Of a stretch of 64,000 bases of DNA, positions 40,783 to 49,605 are shown piece after piece. Below the pieces are notes generated by a model. It was not told the origin of the DNA and searched no databases. It saw nothing but the letters and a program-made list of their open reading frames with translations. Both the position numbers and the translations under genes were made by a program. Numbering within the stretch: the stretch's first letter is position 1; the number at the start of each line of letters is the position of its first letter. Origin of the DNA: Candidatus Cloacimonadota bacterium (lineage in GTDB: Bacteria; Cloacimonadota; Cloacimonadia; Cloacimonadales; TCS61); assembly GCA_030445745.1 (NCBI GenBank), contig JASUTE010000004.1, positions 95,149-159,148 on the forward strand, in the 5' to 3' direction.

Positions 40783-42441
40783 TTAAAATCTACTTTCAAC
40801 TCCAAAATGCAATAATCCTTGCATTGGAGCACTAAATTTTCCGTTTTGATAATTTAAGGCATAATCTAAATGAAATAAACCTAATCTGGTTTGCAACATC
40901 AAACCAGCACCAAAACCGCACAATAGACCATATTTGTAAACATCATTTTCTATATACCCATGATCGATAAAAATATAACTACGGCTAGTACGAGATAACA
41001 AATATCTAAACTCCAAAGTTGTTACAGCCGTTCTGTAACCATAAAATTCATTTTCTCTAAATCCACGCAGACTATTGTAGCCGCCTATTTCATAATAATC
41101 CAGATCTGTTAAATCCTTATTTTCTGCTACCTTGATTTTTGTTTGCAAAGCTAAACTAAGTCTATTTTTAATTGGAATATAACGCGCTGCTTCCCACTCT
41201 ACGGCCTGGTGCGAGTTTTCTTCCGAACCGCTATCGTTCATGATATAAAAATAGCGTAGTGAAAATGTTTGCCCATCGCGAGGATTTTTGCGATTATCCA
41301 CATTCCTATATTCCCATAACACACCTGTTTTAGTATAATTGCTTTTTTCGTATATTTTAGGTCGGCGGCTTCCCGGGTAAATTCCATTCCATCCCAAAAT
41401 AATTCCATAACGACTTTTTAGGTCCGTATAATAAACTTCAGTTTCTACTTCTGTGTCAATGTAGGTAGAATCTACTTCTTCGCGAAATAAGGAAAGATCG
41501 GCATTTACTGGCACGCTATTTACTCCAGTTTCGTGATAGTTCAATTGTACAGAACTGCGAGAAGCTACCAACCTCTGCCATTGTAAAGACAAAGACCGCC
41601 CCGTTCCAGATAAATTCATAAACTGCAAATCCACGAAACCTGTCAGTTGATTGTCTTCCTGGGCCGAATTATCGTAACCTAGCAAAAAAGCTAACTGAGT
41701 CATTTTATCTTCTTCAATTTTTATAAGCAAATTATCTGAATTTACAGGGATAATTTCTGCATTTTTAATGTATTCTTCATCTTCCAGATTTTCTTCTGCT
41801 AAACGAATGAGTTCTGGTGTAAGCAATTGGTAGTTTTGTAGGCCTGAAAGTCGAATTAAAGTATTTTCGGTAGTCACTTTGTTGCCTTGAAACCTAAAAT
41901 TCTCAATCTCACAAGGCTTACCCTCGTTGATTTTTAAAAATACTTTCAGGTTTTCATCTGTTTTTACAATTTTTTGCAAGGAAATAGAAGCAAAAAGAAA
42001 ACTCTGGTCATTGTAATATTGCACTATTTCTTTCATAAATTTGGGAAGCTGTTGCAATTGAGAAACATTTCCAACCTGCTCTCTTAGTTTATTGCTGGTT
42101 ATATAAGAATTACCGGTAAATTCTATACTAGCAATATTGATATTGGCATTTTCTTGTATTGAATAGATAATTTTTAATTTTTGAGCTGGCAAAAACTCTA
42201 TGTCTGGTTGAAATATTTTGGCAAAATAGAGTCCTTTGTTTTGATAAAGCCTGCTAAGGCGCTGGGCATCTTCACTAAGTTTTTGTTCGGAATATTCCGC
42301 CCCTGGCTTTAAACTTAAAATTTTTAAGATCTGTTCATCGTTTATTAGCTGATTACCTTCTAAAACTACATCTTCCACAATAACCTGTGCTACCAGAGAA
42401 GTACAAAAAAACATTAGGAAAAGCAGCTGGCTAATTTTCAT
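40783..42441 (-). CDS. BamA/TamA (Omp85)-family outer-membrane protein
   Basis: A 552-residue protein with a signal peptide (ends near SLVAQ). Three POTRA-like domains follow (about residues 20-235: VIVEDVVLEGNQLI, ANINIASIEFTGNSY, CEIENFRFQGNKV). The C-terminal beta-barrel ends in HFGVESRF. GGYNSLRGFREN contains the conserved loop-6 (V/I)RG(F/Y) motif. It is shorter than BamA (about 800 residues) and more like TamA or other Omp85 members. It overlaps ispG by 11 bases. Confidence 0.88.
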   Translation of the reverse strand: MKISQLLFLMFFCTSLVAQVIVEDVVLEGNQLINDEQILKILSLKPGAEYSEQKLSEDAQRLSRLYQNKGLYFAKIFQPDIEFLPAQKLKIIYSIQENANINIASIEFTGNSYITSNKLREQVGNVSQLQQLPKFMKEIVQYYNDQSFLFASISLQKIVKTDENLKVFLKINEGKPCEIENFRFQGNKVTTENTLIRLSGLQNYQLLTPELIRLAEENLEDEEYIKNAEIIPVNSDNLLIKIEEDKMTQLAFLLGYDNSAQEDNQLTGFVDLQFMNLSGTGRSLSLQWQRLVASRSSVQLNYHETGVNSVPVNADLSLFREEVDSTYIDTEVETEVYYTDLKSRYGIILGWNGIYPGSRRPKIYEKSNYTKTGVLWEYRNVDNRKNPRDGQTFSLRYFYIMNDSGSEENSHQAVEWEAARYIPIKNRLSLALQTKIKVAENKDLTDLDYYEIGGYNSLRGFRENEFYGYRTAVTTLEFRYLLSRTSRSYIFIDHGYIENDVYKYGLLCGFGAGLMLQTRLGLFHLDYALNYQNGKFSAPMQGLLHFGVESRF

Positions 42442-43492
42442 TCTGATAATTTTCTATAACCTCCAGCAGACCCTCGATCAGCTTATTTTCCGGCACTGTT
42501 TTCAGGATTTCACCCTTCTTAAAGATTATCCCCTGATGTTTACCACCAGCAATACCAAAGTCTGCTTCCTTGGCTTCGCCAGGGCCATTTACTACACAGC
42601 CCATCACAGCCACTTTCAGGTCGGCATCAGCATATTTTTGCAATCTTTTTTCCACTTCTGCGGCAATACCGATAACATCGATTTCTGTACGCCCGCAGGT
42701 GGGGCATGAAATAATCTCTAAACCCTTGCGCAATCCTAAATCACGCAAGATATGCTGAGCAACTGCTACTTCTTTTACTGGGTCAGCTGTTAGCGAAACC
42801 CGAATTGTGTCGCCGATACCCTCAGCCAGCAAAGTACCAATGCCGATCGCAGATTTTATAGTACCACTAAACTCGCTCCCAGCTTCAGTTACTCCCAAAT
42901 GCAAGGGATAATCCACTTTTTGGCTCAATAAGCGATAAGCTGCTAGGGTAAAAGGTACCGAAGATGCTTTCACCGATATTTTCATATCATAATAACCTGC
43001 TTTTTCCAAAATTGCTACGTGTTCCAAAGCACTTTCCACCAATGCTTGCGGTGTTACCCCATATTTTTTTATCATTTCTGGAGAAAGCGAACCGCTATTT
43101 ACACCAATTCGAATGGGAATTTGCTTAGGTTTGGCTGCTTCTATAACCTTCAGCACATTTTGGTAGCTGCCAATGTTGCCTGGGTTCAATCTAAGGCCAT
43201 CTATACCGCCTTCAATGCTGGCCACAGCCAGTTTATAATCGAAATGTATATCGGCGATAAGCGGCACCGTACTTGCTTGCACCAATTTCGGAATAGCTTC
43301 TGCTGCTTCTTTATTAGGTACAGCAACTCGCACTATTTCGCAACCGGCAGCAGCCAACTGCTCGATTTGCCGGCTTGTTTCGGGAATATTTTGAGTATAA
43401 GTATTGGTCATCGACTGAATCGAAATCGGATTATCGCCGCCAATGCCAACCTTTCCAACAAATATCTCTCTGGTTTTATGTCTTGGGAACAT
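42431..43492 (-). CDS. ispG: 4-hydroxy-3-methylbut-2-enyl diphosphate synthase
   Basis: A 353-residue 4Fe-4S enzyme of the non-mevalonate (MEP) isoprenoid pathway, converting MEcPP to HMBPP. The cluster cysteines are in ISCPTCGRTEID and VMGCVVNGPGEA. The N-terminal NPISIQSMTNT and the RLNPGNIG motif are conserved. Length fits the bacterial short form. AGGAG lies before the ATG. Confidence 0.97.
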   Translation of the reverse strand: MFPRHKTREIFVGKVGIGGDNPISIQSMTNTYTQNIPETSRQIEQLAAAGCEIVRVAVPNKEAAEAIPKLVQASTVPLIADIHFDYKLAVASIEGGIDGLRLNPGNIGSYQNVLKVIEAAKPKQIPIRIGVNSGSLSPEMIKKYGVTPQALVESALEHVAILEKAGYYDMKISVKASSVPFTLAAYRLLSQKVDYPLHLGVTEAGSEFSGTIKSAIGIGTLLAEGIGDTIRVSLTADPVKEVAVAQHILRDLGLRKGLEIISCPTCGRTEIDVIGIAAEVEKRLQKYADADLKVAVMGCVVNGPGEAKEADFGIAGGKHQGIIFKKGEILKTVPENKLIEGLLEVIENYQNEN

Positions 43493-43499
43493 TTTTCTC

Positions 43500-46400
43500 C
43501 TATTTCAAATAAAGCATTCGGCGAACATCACAGTTGTGACTAGCTTGCAATTTGATGAAATAAATTCCAGTTGCCAAATCCTGTTGCTGCATATTCCAAC
43601 TTATTTTGTGCTCACCTGTGCCAAATTTACCAACAGCCAATTTTTTGACAAGCTGTCCTTTAATATTGTAAGCATTCAGCTGGATCTTTTGTGGAGATTT
43701 CAGTTTAAACTTTATTTCGGTAGAACTATTTTTGGCAGAAGTAGGTGTGAAGGGATTGGGATAAACTGCGGTAATTTTAGCTGCTTGCGGTATGAATTCG
43801 GGTTGTTGGTCGTTGGCAACCAGCTCATAATTCAGATCCGTTGTATTTTCTATCATATTGTAATAAAAAGTTACATCTGCTGTTTGGGAAATAGAAAAAT
43901 TCAAATTGCCACTGGTTGTATTCTGATCCCAATTGTTATTCAGCACGATTTTGTATTCGTAACTGCCAGCTGGAATTTGCACCAGGCGAGTGAAAATACC
44001 GTCTCCGCTCACCTCATCGCCATTCAAGCCTTCATCGTTCATCACAGTAAGCTCGGTTTGCTCATTCCAATTAGTTCCACCAATTGCTGCCAAAAAATCT
44101 CCCGCTACAACTGGTAAATTCGTACTATGGCATACATATTCAATACCTTCATAAGTTTCTATTTGAGCTCCGCAATTCACGTAAAATTTTACTTCAGTTG
44201 CATCGTCTAAGACAATCGCCTGATTTTCGGAAGGATAATCATTATCATCCCAAGCATCACTTTCCACAACTTTGTATTCATGCACACCAGCATCCAGAGC
44301 TAAGGTTACTTGCCAAAGTCCATTATTTTGCAATATAAGATCATAACTATGGTTATCAACTTGCCACGCATTGAAAGAACCAACCAAATGCGGACGAATC
44401 ACGTTTACTACAGCTACTGTATTTTGTTCTGGAGCAATCTCGTTGCCATTCAAATCGGTTATGTTTTGCAAAACAACTTCGCCGAGGTCATCAGCAGAAA
44501 AATCGTTATTCGCTGTAAGCACTACCCGCCGGTTGTGGGTAAGCACTGCTTCTGCAACGGTGTAGGAACCACTGAAACCTTGCAGCTGATAGTTAGCTTC
44601 ATTTTCAGCTGCAGCAACATTTATAGCTTCCGAAAATGTCAGCTGCAATTTATTTTGACCTACCCAGGCAGCCTGCTCTTGCCAAACTGTGGGTGGAATG
44701 TCATCTTCCAAAATAGTTGCCAGGTTATCTAACTCTTCTACTTTGTTGTTGTATTCATCGTAAGGTGCGCTAGTGTAGCCAGCATACAAAAATAATTTAA
44801 AACTAGCACCACCTTTGATCTCATCTCCCATCACCAAAGTGCCTTCAAAGGTTGAGTTATGCTGAGCACCGCCGTTTCCTAAAACATAAGCAGCGGTAGC
44901 TCCGCTAGTGCTGTTCCTTCTACCGCAATAACTTCCGAAATCACCCCACATACGCTGCACATTTTCCTTTCCAGACCAAATAAGATCTAGAAGATCGGGG
45001 GACCAACCACTTTTCACGTAGGTATCGCCACTTCCAGCATATTCTACTTCCAAATAGGAATTACCGGTTTGCAATTTACAGATTTTGGTAACATCATTTT
45101 TAGTGAATTCTACTTCTACTTCATCACCGCTGGTCTGTAGCAAATTCCATTCGTAAATATCGTGTTGCAAATTGGGTGACGATTCGGAGAGAGCAGCCAC
45201 ATGGTTGTTGGAAGACTCGTTATAGTCGCCATCTGTTTCCGACCAATAAGCCATATCGGAGCCAACGACTGAGTACTGGCCGCCGTTATCATCTTTAGCA
45301 AAAATCCAGTTAGCCTTACCGCCAATACTCTCGAACACAGCCATCAGCTTATCGTTATGCATCACTACTTCATCCACTCCATCACGGTCGATATCTTCCA
45401 AATAAGCTGCGGTGGTTGCGGCATAATCTCCATTAGCCCAGCGCGAAGCTTCGGCATAAACATTGGCATTTTTCATGTGGGCAGAATAACGATGTTCCCA
45501 ACCAGAGATCTCCTCGCCATCGTGCCAGCCAGTTTCGTGCAAATTTATCATCAAAGTGTACCAACCCAACTGTGCCAGGTTGTTATCGGGGCAATTTATT
45601 AAATTTTCGTAAGCATTATTCCAAATAAATCCATAATTCCATTTAGGATCATGAAAATCGGAATGCGATTCGGCACCAGCCCAATGGGTATACCAACCGT
45701 TGTTTCCGCCCCCATAACCATCAGTTCCTCCCAAAAGACCATAAGTACCATGGGTAATATCGGCGGTAACGCCATTGAAATCGGGATTGGTTAATGCATT
45801 ATCCAGCTTCCAAACATTTACACCTGGATAGTTATCGTGACAGTACCAGAGAACATTTTCGTAGTTATCTAGGAAAAAGCTGCCGTCGTGTTCGTTCATT
45901 TCTGCTGCCACTTCCCAATCTGTACCATAAACACAGATGTTATACTGTCCCATGCCGGCAATCTGGTTTTTGACAGCATTGGCGTCGTAGTGCATATTAC
46001 CGACAAATTCGTTATTTATGGGAATCACGCGCAGGTCGATATCGGAGCCATTTGACATCCAGTGTATCTTGCGATTATCGTATCCACTCAAATGAGGCCA
46101 GTCATCCAAAACCACGCCCCAAACATCGTGCTGAGTCCAATTATCTCCTAGCCAATCAATTACACCAGCATCGGGATAATAACCCGGAGCTAACCATACT
46201 CTTTCGGGGACCCAAGCAACATGGGGAACGTAGTTGTAGCGGTAATCTACCATGTCACATTCAATATTTACCGACCAATTATTCATTTCATTTTGCACAA
46301 AAGGCATTATATGTTGTCCTAAAGCAGAGGTCATCATCGCTGCCTGGCCATCGGCGGACATCTGAGTAAGCCAGTCGTTGAATTCGGGATTGTGCCATTG

Positions 46401-46772
46401 AGCAGCTGGCATAAGTGTGCCCGACATATGAAAATTGCCAGGAACACCAGTCGCTTCGTGCACTTCCAAAACCTCATCAAATCCACTTCCATCTAAACCG
46501 CTTTCACCACTGGCACTACCATAGAAAACCTCGGTGTAGGTAAGTCCTTGATTTCCATGATGCACAAAAGCACAGTTGCCAGTATCGCGAGAACGCCTTA
46601 GCTTCCCAACAAAACTATCCTGCAATTCGCCTTCTAAAACAGTTTTAATACTTATTTGCTTATTTTTGGCTAAATATTTAGGTATTTTTAACTCTAGCAA
46701 ATTATTTTGTGGTGTACGCAAGAAATCATACTCAGCATTTTCGGCGTAAAGCTTGTCCAGATTTAAGCGCAA
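43500..46772 (-). CDS. GH57-like glycosidase with starch-binding-type modules and T9SS tail (main part, frameshifted)
   Basis: A 1090-codon frame lacking its own signal peptide. Residues about 50-440 resemble GH57-type glycosidases (WVPERVWLAPG, YNICVYGTDWEVAAEMNEHDG, LINLHETGWHDGEE). A further beta domain follows to about 690, an SbsA-like Ig module at about 695-790, and two X25/CBM48-like modules (LVGSFNAWQV...HEYKVVES; VAGDFLAAIGGTNWN...GSYEYKIVLNNNW). A T9SS type A domain ends it (YPNPFTPTSAK, YNIKGQLVKKL, GIYFIKLQAS). The TTG at 46772 is not a credible start: in-frame reading continues upstream as AIDGRK, and the signal peptide is in the adjoining frame. A one-base deletion between about 46765 and 46795 separates the two. 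Alpha-glucan breakdown at the surface is inferred. Confidence 0.8.
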   Translation of the reverse strand: MRLNLDKLYAENAEYDFLRTPQNNLLELKIPKYLAKNKQISIKTVLEGELQDSFVGKLRRSRDTGNCAFVHHGNQGLTYTEVFYGSASGESGLDGSGFDEVLEVHEATGVPGNFHMSGTLMPAAQWHNPEFNDWLTQMSADGQAAMMTSALGQHIMPFVQNEMNNWSVNIECDMVDYRYNYVPHVAWVPERVWLAPGYYPDAGVIDWLGDNWTQHDVWGVVLDDWPHLSGYDNRKIHWMSNGSDIDLRVIPINNEFVGNMHYDANAVKNQIAGMGQYNICVYGTDWEVAAEMNEHDGSFFLDNYENVLWYCHDNYPGVNVWKLDNALTNPDFNGVTADITHGTYGLLGGTDGYGGGNNGWYTHWAGAESHSDFHDPKWNYGFIWNNAYENLINCPDNNLAQLGWYTLMINLHETGWHDGEEISGWEHRYSAHMKNANVYAEASRWANGDYAATTAAYLEDIDRDGVDEVVMHNDKLMAVFESIGGKANWIFAKDDNGGQYSVVGSDMAYWSETDGDYNESSNNHVAALSESSPNLQHDIYEWNLLQTSGDEVEVEFTKNDVTKICKLQTGNSYLEVEYAGSGDTYVKSGWSPDLLDLIWSGKENVQRMWGDFGSYCGRRNSTSGATAAYVLGNGGAQHNSTFEGTLVMGDEIKGGASFKLFLYAGYTSAPYDEYNNKVEELDNLATILEDDIPPTVWQEQAAWVGQNKLQLTFSEAINVAAAENEANYQLQGFSGSYTVAEAVLTHNRRVVLTANNDFSADDLGEVVLQNITDLNGNEIAPEQNTVAVVNVIRPHLVGSFNAWQVDNHSYDLILQNNGLWQVTLALDAGVHEYKVVESDAWDDNDYPSENQAIVLDDATEVKFYVNCGAQIETYEGIEYVCHSTNLPVVAGDFLAAIGGTNWNEQTELTVMNDEGLNGDEVSGDGIFTRLVQIPAGSYEYKIVLNNNWDQNTTSGNLNFSISQTADVTFYYNMIENTTDLNYELVANDQQPEFIPQAAKITAVYPNPFTPTSAKNSSTEIKFKLKSPQKIQLNAYNIKGQLVKKLAVGKFGTGEHKISWNMQQQDLATGIYFIKLQASHNCDVRRMLYLK

Positions 46773-47065
46773 TTTTCTCCCATCGATTGCAATACCAGTT
46801 CAATTTTTTTATTTTTGTAATTATCCTTGGAAAATTTCAAGTGAGAGCGAGTAGCCATATCATCAAATGTTATTCTTAGGAAACTATCGTCAGTTTCTTG
46901 TCTGAAATAAACCGAAGCAATATCTCCTAAATTTTTGGCATCGCCCACTTTATCGAAGCCAATCAAATCTTGTTGTCGCCAGTTTTGGGGGTTGCCGGTG
47001 AACTGAAAGGCCAATATTAAACCAATTTGCATAAAAAAGTATAAAACAAAGATATATTTTTTCAT
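46763..47065 (-). CDS. N-terminal fragment of the GH57-like glycosidase, before the frameshift
   Basis: A 100-residue frame with a signal peptide (ends near ILAF) and a beta-rich start (FTGNPQNWRQQDLIGFDKVG). It runs into the next frame near KKIELVL and ends at a TAA 10 bases inside the main part. GAGGAGG precedes the ATG. The two frames together restore a normal secreted protein, so this is one gene broken by a -1 change or by a sequencing error. No slippery heptamer is seen in the overlap. Confidence 0.75.
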   Translation of the reverse strand: MKKYIFVLYFFMQIGLILAFQFTGNPQNWRQQDLIGFDKVGDAKNLGDIASVYFRQETDDSFLRITFDDMATRSHLKFSKDNYKNKKIELVLQSMGENCA

Positions 47066-47249
47066 TTCTCCTCCTCATTTCTTTCTAAGTTATTCTTTTG
47101 ATATTTGTCAATTTAAAATATTCACTGGTAAACCCCGAATTTTTGATAATGTCCAGAACTGGTGTAAAAAAGTTGAGCCAAAATTCAATCCTCATAACTT
47201 GGTTTAAGCAAAAATCAAAACAAGGACTAGAATAATAGCTCAAGTGTAA

Positions 47250-47537
47250 ATTAATTTAGATAGTAAATTATGGCAAGGTTTTAATGATATTTTAGCAGTT
47301 CTAATACTTCCCTTTAGATATCGTGGAAGCTTGCAAACAACCAATAGCATTGAACGTTTAAATAAAGAGATCAAAAGGAGGGGAAGAGTAATAAGAGTAT
47401 TTCCGAACGAAGCTTCTGTGATAAGATTGTTTGGAGCTTTGCTACATGAGCATCATAAAAAGTGGATAACAGGCAGAAAATATTTAGATATGGAAGCTAT
47501 AAAGAAAAAAAGTGAAAATATACTAAAAAGTGTTTAA
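47250..47537 (+). pseudogene. Remnant of an IS256-family (Mutator) transposase
   Basis: From 47250 the frame reads as the C-terminal end of an IS256-type transposase: FNDILAVLILPFRYRGSL, then TTNSIERLNKEIKRRGRV, FPNEASVIRLFGALL and the final segment with KKWITGRKYLDME. A stop at 47247 and the absence of the DDE catalytic parts upstream show that most of the gene has been lost. Possible element ends are the AT-rich stretches near 47150-47200 and 47540-47578, which share TCCTCATAA in inverse orientation. It cannot transpose by itself. Confidence 0.8.
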
Positions 47538-47668
47538 ATCTTTTATGAGGAATTTACATACTTTTGGGGACTTGACTGTTTAATAGATATTTAAAGTAAG
47601 AAATATAAATTGTTTGACGTTTTTTCTTACAAACTTTTTTTGAACCGAAAATAGGATAAGGAGAGCTT

Positions 47669-48430
47669 TTGGAAATATATTCTTGGAATGTAAACGGTTT
47701 AAGGGCTGCCGTTAGGAAAAATTTTCTGGAATTTATAGAAGATGAAGATCCTGATATCTTGGCAATTCAAGAAACTAAATTACAAGAAGAACAAATTCCT
47801 GAGGAAGTAAAGAATCTCTCTCAGTATCACCAATATTGGAATTTTGCAGAAAAAAGGGGTTATTCTGGTGTAGCTGTATTTACCAAGCAGAAACCTGAAA
47901 AAGTGGAATACACAATTGGGGATGCAGATTATGATGCAGAAGGTAGACTGCTGATTCTCTACTTTTCCGATTTTGTACTGTTAAACTGCTATTTTCCCAA
48001 TGGAAAGATGAGCGAGGAACGGCTGCAGTATAAATTGAATTATTATGATAAGATGTTCAACTTAATGCAAAAGTTGCGCAAAGCAGGACACAATGTAGTG
48101 GTTTGTGGCGATTACAATACTGCCCATAAAGAGATAGATTTGGCTAATCCCGAGCGTAATAAAGATATTTCAGGTTTTTTGCCTATAGAAAGAAAGTGGC
48201 TGGACAAATTAGTCAATAACGATTGGGTTGATACATTTCGTCAATTCAACCAACAACCAGGGCAGTATTCTTGGTGGACATACCGGTTTGGAGCTCGCAA
48301 GCGCAATGCCGGTTGGCGGATAGACTATTTTTTTGTGAACAAAGATTTTATGAATAGGGTGAAAGACGCCTTTATAAGGCAAGACATAATGGGCAGCGAC
48401 CATTGCCCGATAGGAGTGGAGTTAGGATGA
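47669..48430 (+). CDS. xth: Exodeoxyribonuclease III (ExoA/Xth-type AP endonuclease)
   Basis: A 253-residue base-excision repair enzyme that cuts at abasic sites and degrades 3' ends. Conserved motifs are SWNVNGLRA, IQETKL, CGDYNTAHKEIDL, WRIDYFFV and the final SDHCPIGVEL with the catalytic histidine. The start is TTG at 47669 after AAGGAGAG, and it gives the usual N-terminus of the family. The stop overlaps the next start (ATGA). Confidence 0.95.
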   Translation: MEIYSWNVNGLRAAVRKNFLEFIEDEDPDILAIQETKLQEEQIPEEVKNLSQYHQYWNFAEKRGYSGVAVFTKQKPEKVEYTIGDADYDAEGRLLILYFSDFVLLNCYFPNGKMSEERLQYKLNYYDKMFNLMQKLRKAGHNVVVCGDYNTAHKEIDLANPERNKDISGFLPIERKWLDKLVNNDWVDTFRQFNQQPGQYSWWTYRFGARKRNAGWRIDYFFVNKDFMNRVKDAFIRQDIMGSDHCPIGVELG

Positions 48431-49605
48431 AGAATAGAATAGGTTTTCTAGAATTGTTATTATATGTAACAAAGCATAAAAAGTTAGTTATCTCTACCGT
48501 TCTGTTGGCGTCAATATTGGCAGTTACCTATAGCTTGTTGGCACCTAAATATTGGAGTTCTAAAGCAACTTTTTTCCCTGCTGAAACGTCTAGTATGATT
48601 TCTTTTGGTGAAATTTCTAAAATTAGGGAATCATTATTTACTGGTAGTATGCAACCTGCAAGTTCAGAGTTAACAATGATAATGGAAAGTGATACGTTTA
48701 GCGAAAAAGTCATTAAGCATTTTAACTTAGTTGAAAGGCTGGAAATTACCGGAAGAGATTCTTTGGAAATTAGAGAAAAGGCAATTAAAAAATTGATGCA
48801 GGATATTGTAAATTTTTCTATAGATGAAGAGACGGGGTTGATCGTTGTTAGTGTAATGACTAAAGATAAATATCTTTCTGCCGAAATTGCAAATTATTAT
48901 ACCCAATTAATAAATCAATATAATAAAAAAACAAGAAAAACTAAAGGACGTAGGACAAGAAAATTTATTGAACAGCGTTTAACAGAAGTAGAAAATAAAA
49001 TTGATTCTCTTTCTATTGCTATTAAAAATTTCCAAGAAAAAACCAATTTAATCGACTTAGAAACTCAAGTGAAGAAATCAGTAGAACTATATTCTGAATT
49101 AATTTCCAAAAAGATGATTGCTCAAATAGAATATAATATTAAAGAATCATACCTTGACATCGATTCTTTCAATTTGCAAAAGTTGAAAAAGCAAATATCG
49201 GAATATGACAAACTGATAAATAGTTTGGAAGGTATTCAGAAGAATAAGGATTTCCAATATATAATCAAATTAAAGAATGTACCGAAGAATGCCCTAAAAT
49301 TAGGTAATTTGAAAATGGAACTGAAAATTCAGCAAACTGTATATGAATTCTTATATCCACAATATGAAAGTGCAAGAATTGATGAATTAAGAGATTCCGA
49401 ATCCATTGTAATTTTAGATGAAGCACGTCCAGCAGGTAAACGTACTAAACCACGAAGAGCCATCATTTGCATTACTACATTTATCATTGCCTTATTAGCC
49501 AGTATCATCCTCAGCATTTTAATTGAAATTTCTAAAGAATATCTTAAAGATGAAGAAGAACAAAAGTTAATTACTAACATAAAGTCTAATTTATTTCACA
49601 AGTAA
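48427..49605 (+). CDS. Wzz/GNVR-type chain-length determinant
   Basis: A 392-residue inner-membrane protein that controls polysaccharide chain length. It has an N-terminal helix (about residues 17-37), a large coiled-coil periplasmic part (residues about 160-310, rich in Lys/Glu heptads) and a C-terminal helix (about 345-367) preceded by EARPAGKRTKPRR. No tyrosine-kinase domain is attached. The start at 48427 (ATGA overlap with xth) is preferred over an upstream in-frame codon at 48403. Confidence 0.85.
   Translation: MKNRIGFLELLLYVTKHKKLVISTVLLASILAVTYSLLAPKYWSSKATFFPAETSSMISFGEISKIRESLFTGSMQPASSELTMIMESDTFSEKVIKHFNLVERLEITGRDSLEIREKAIKKLMQDIVNFSIDEETGLIVVSVMTKDKYLSAEIANYYTQLINQYNKKTRKTKGRRTRKFIEQRLTEVENKIDSLSIAIKNFQEKTNLIDLETQVKKSVELYSELISKKMIAQIEYNIKESYLDIDSFNLQKLKKQISEYDKLINSLEGIQKNKDFQYIIKLKNVPKNALKLGNLKMELKIQQTVYEFLYPQYESARIDELRDSESIVILDEARPAGKRTKPRRAIICITTFIIALLASIILSILIEISKEYLKDEEEQKLITNIKSNLFHK

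Noticed and set aside
46772-46772. TTG at 46772 as the true start of a separate glycosidase gene
   Set aside because: The frame continues upstream as sensible protein, and the signal peptide needed for a T9SS cargo is in the adjoining frame.
46763-46800. Programmed -1 frameshifting in the GH57-like gene
   Set aside because: The only long A-run (about 46802-46808) lies upstream of a TGA in the second frame, and no X-XXY-YYZ heptamer is present in the usable overlap.
47105-47250. A complete insertion sequence with left and right terminal repeats
   Set aside because: Only the transposase C-terminus remains, and the presumed ends share just a short imperfect stretch.
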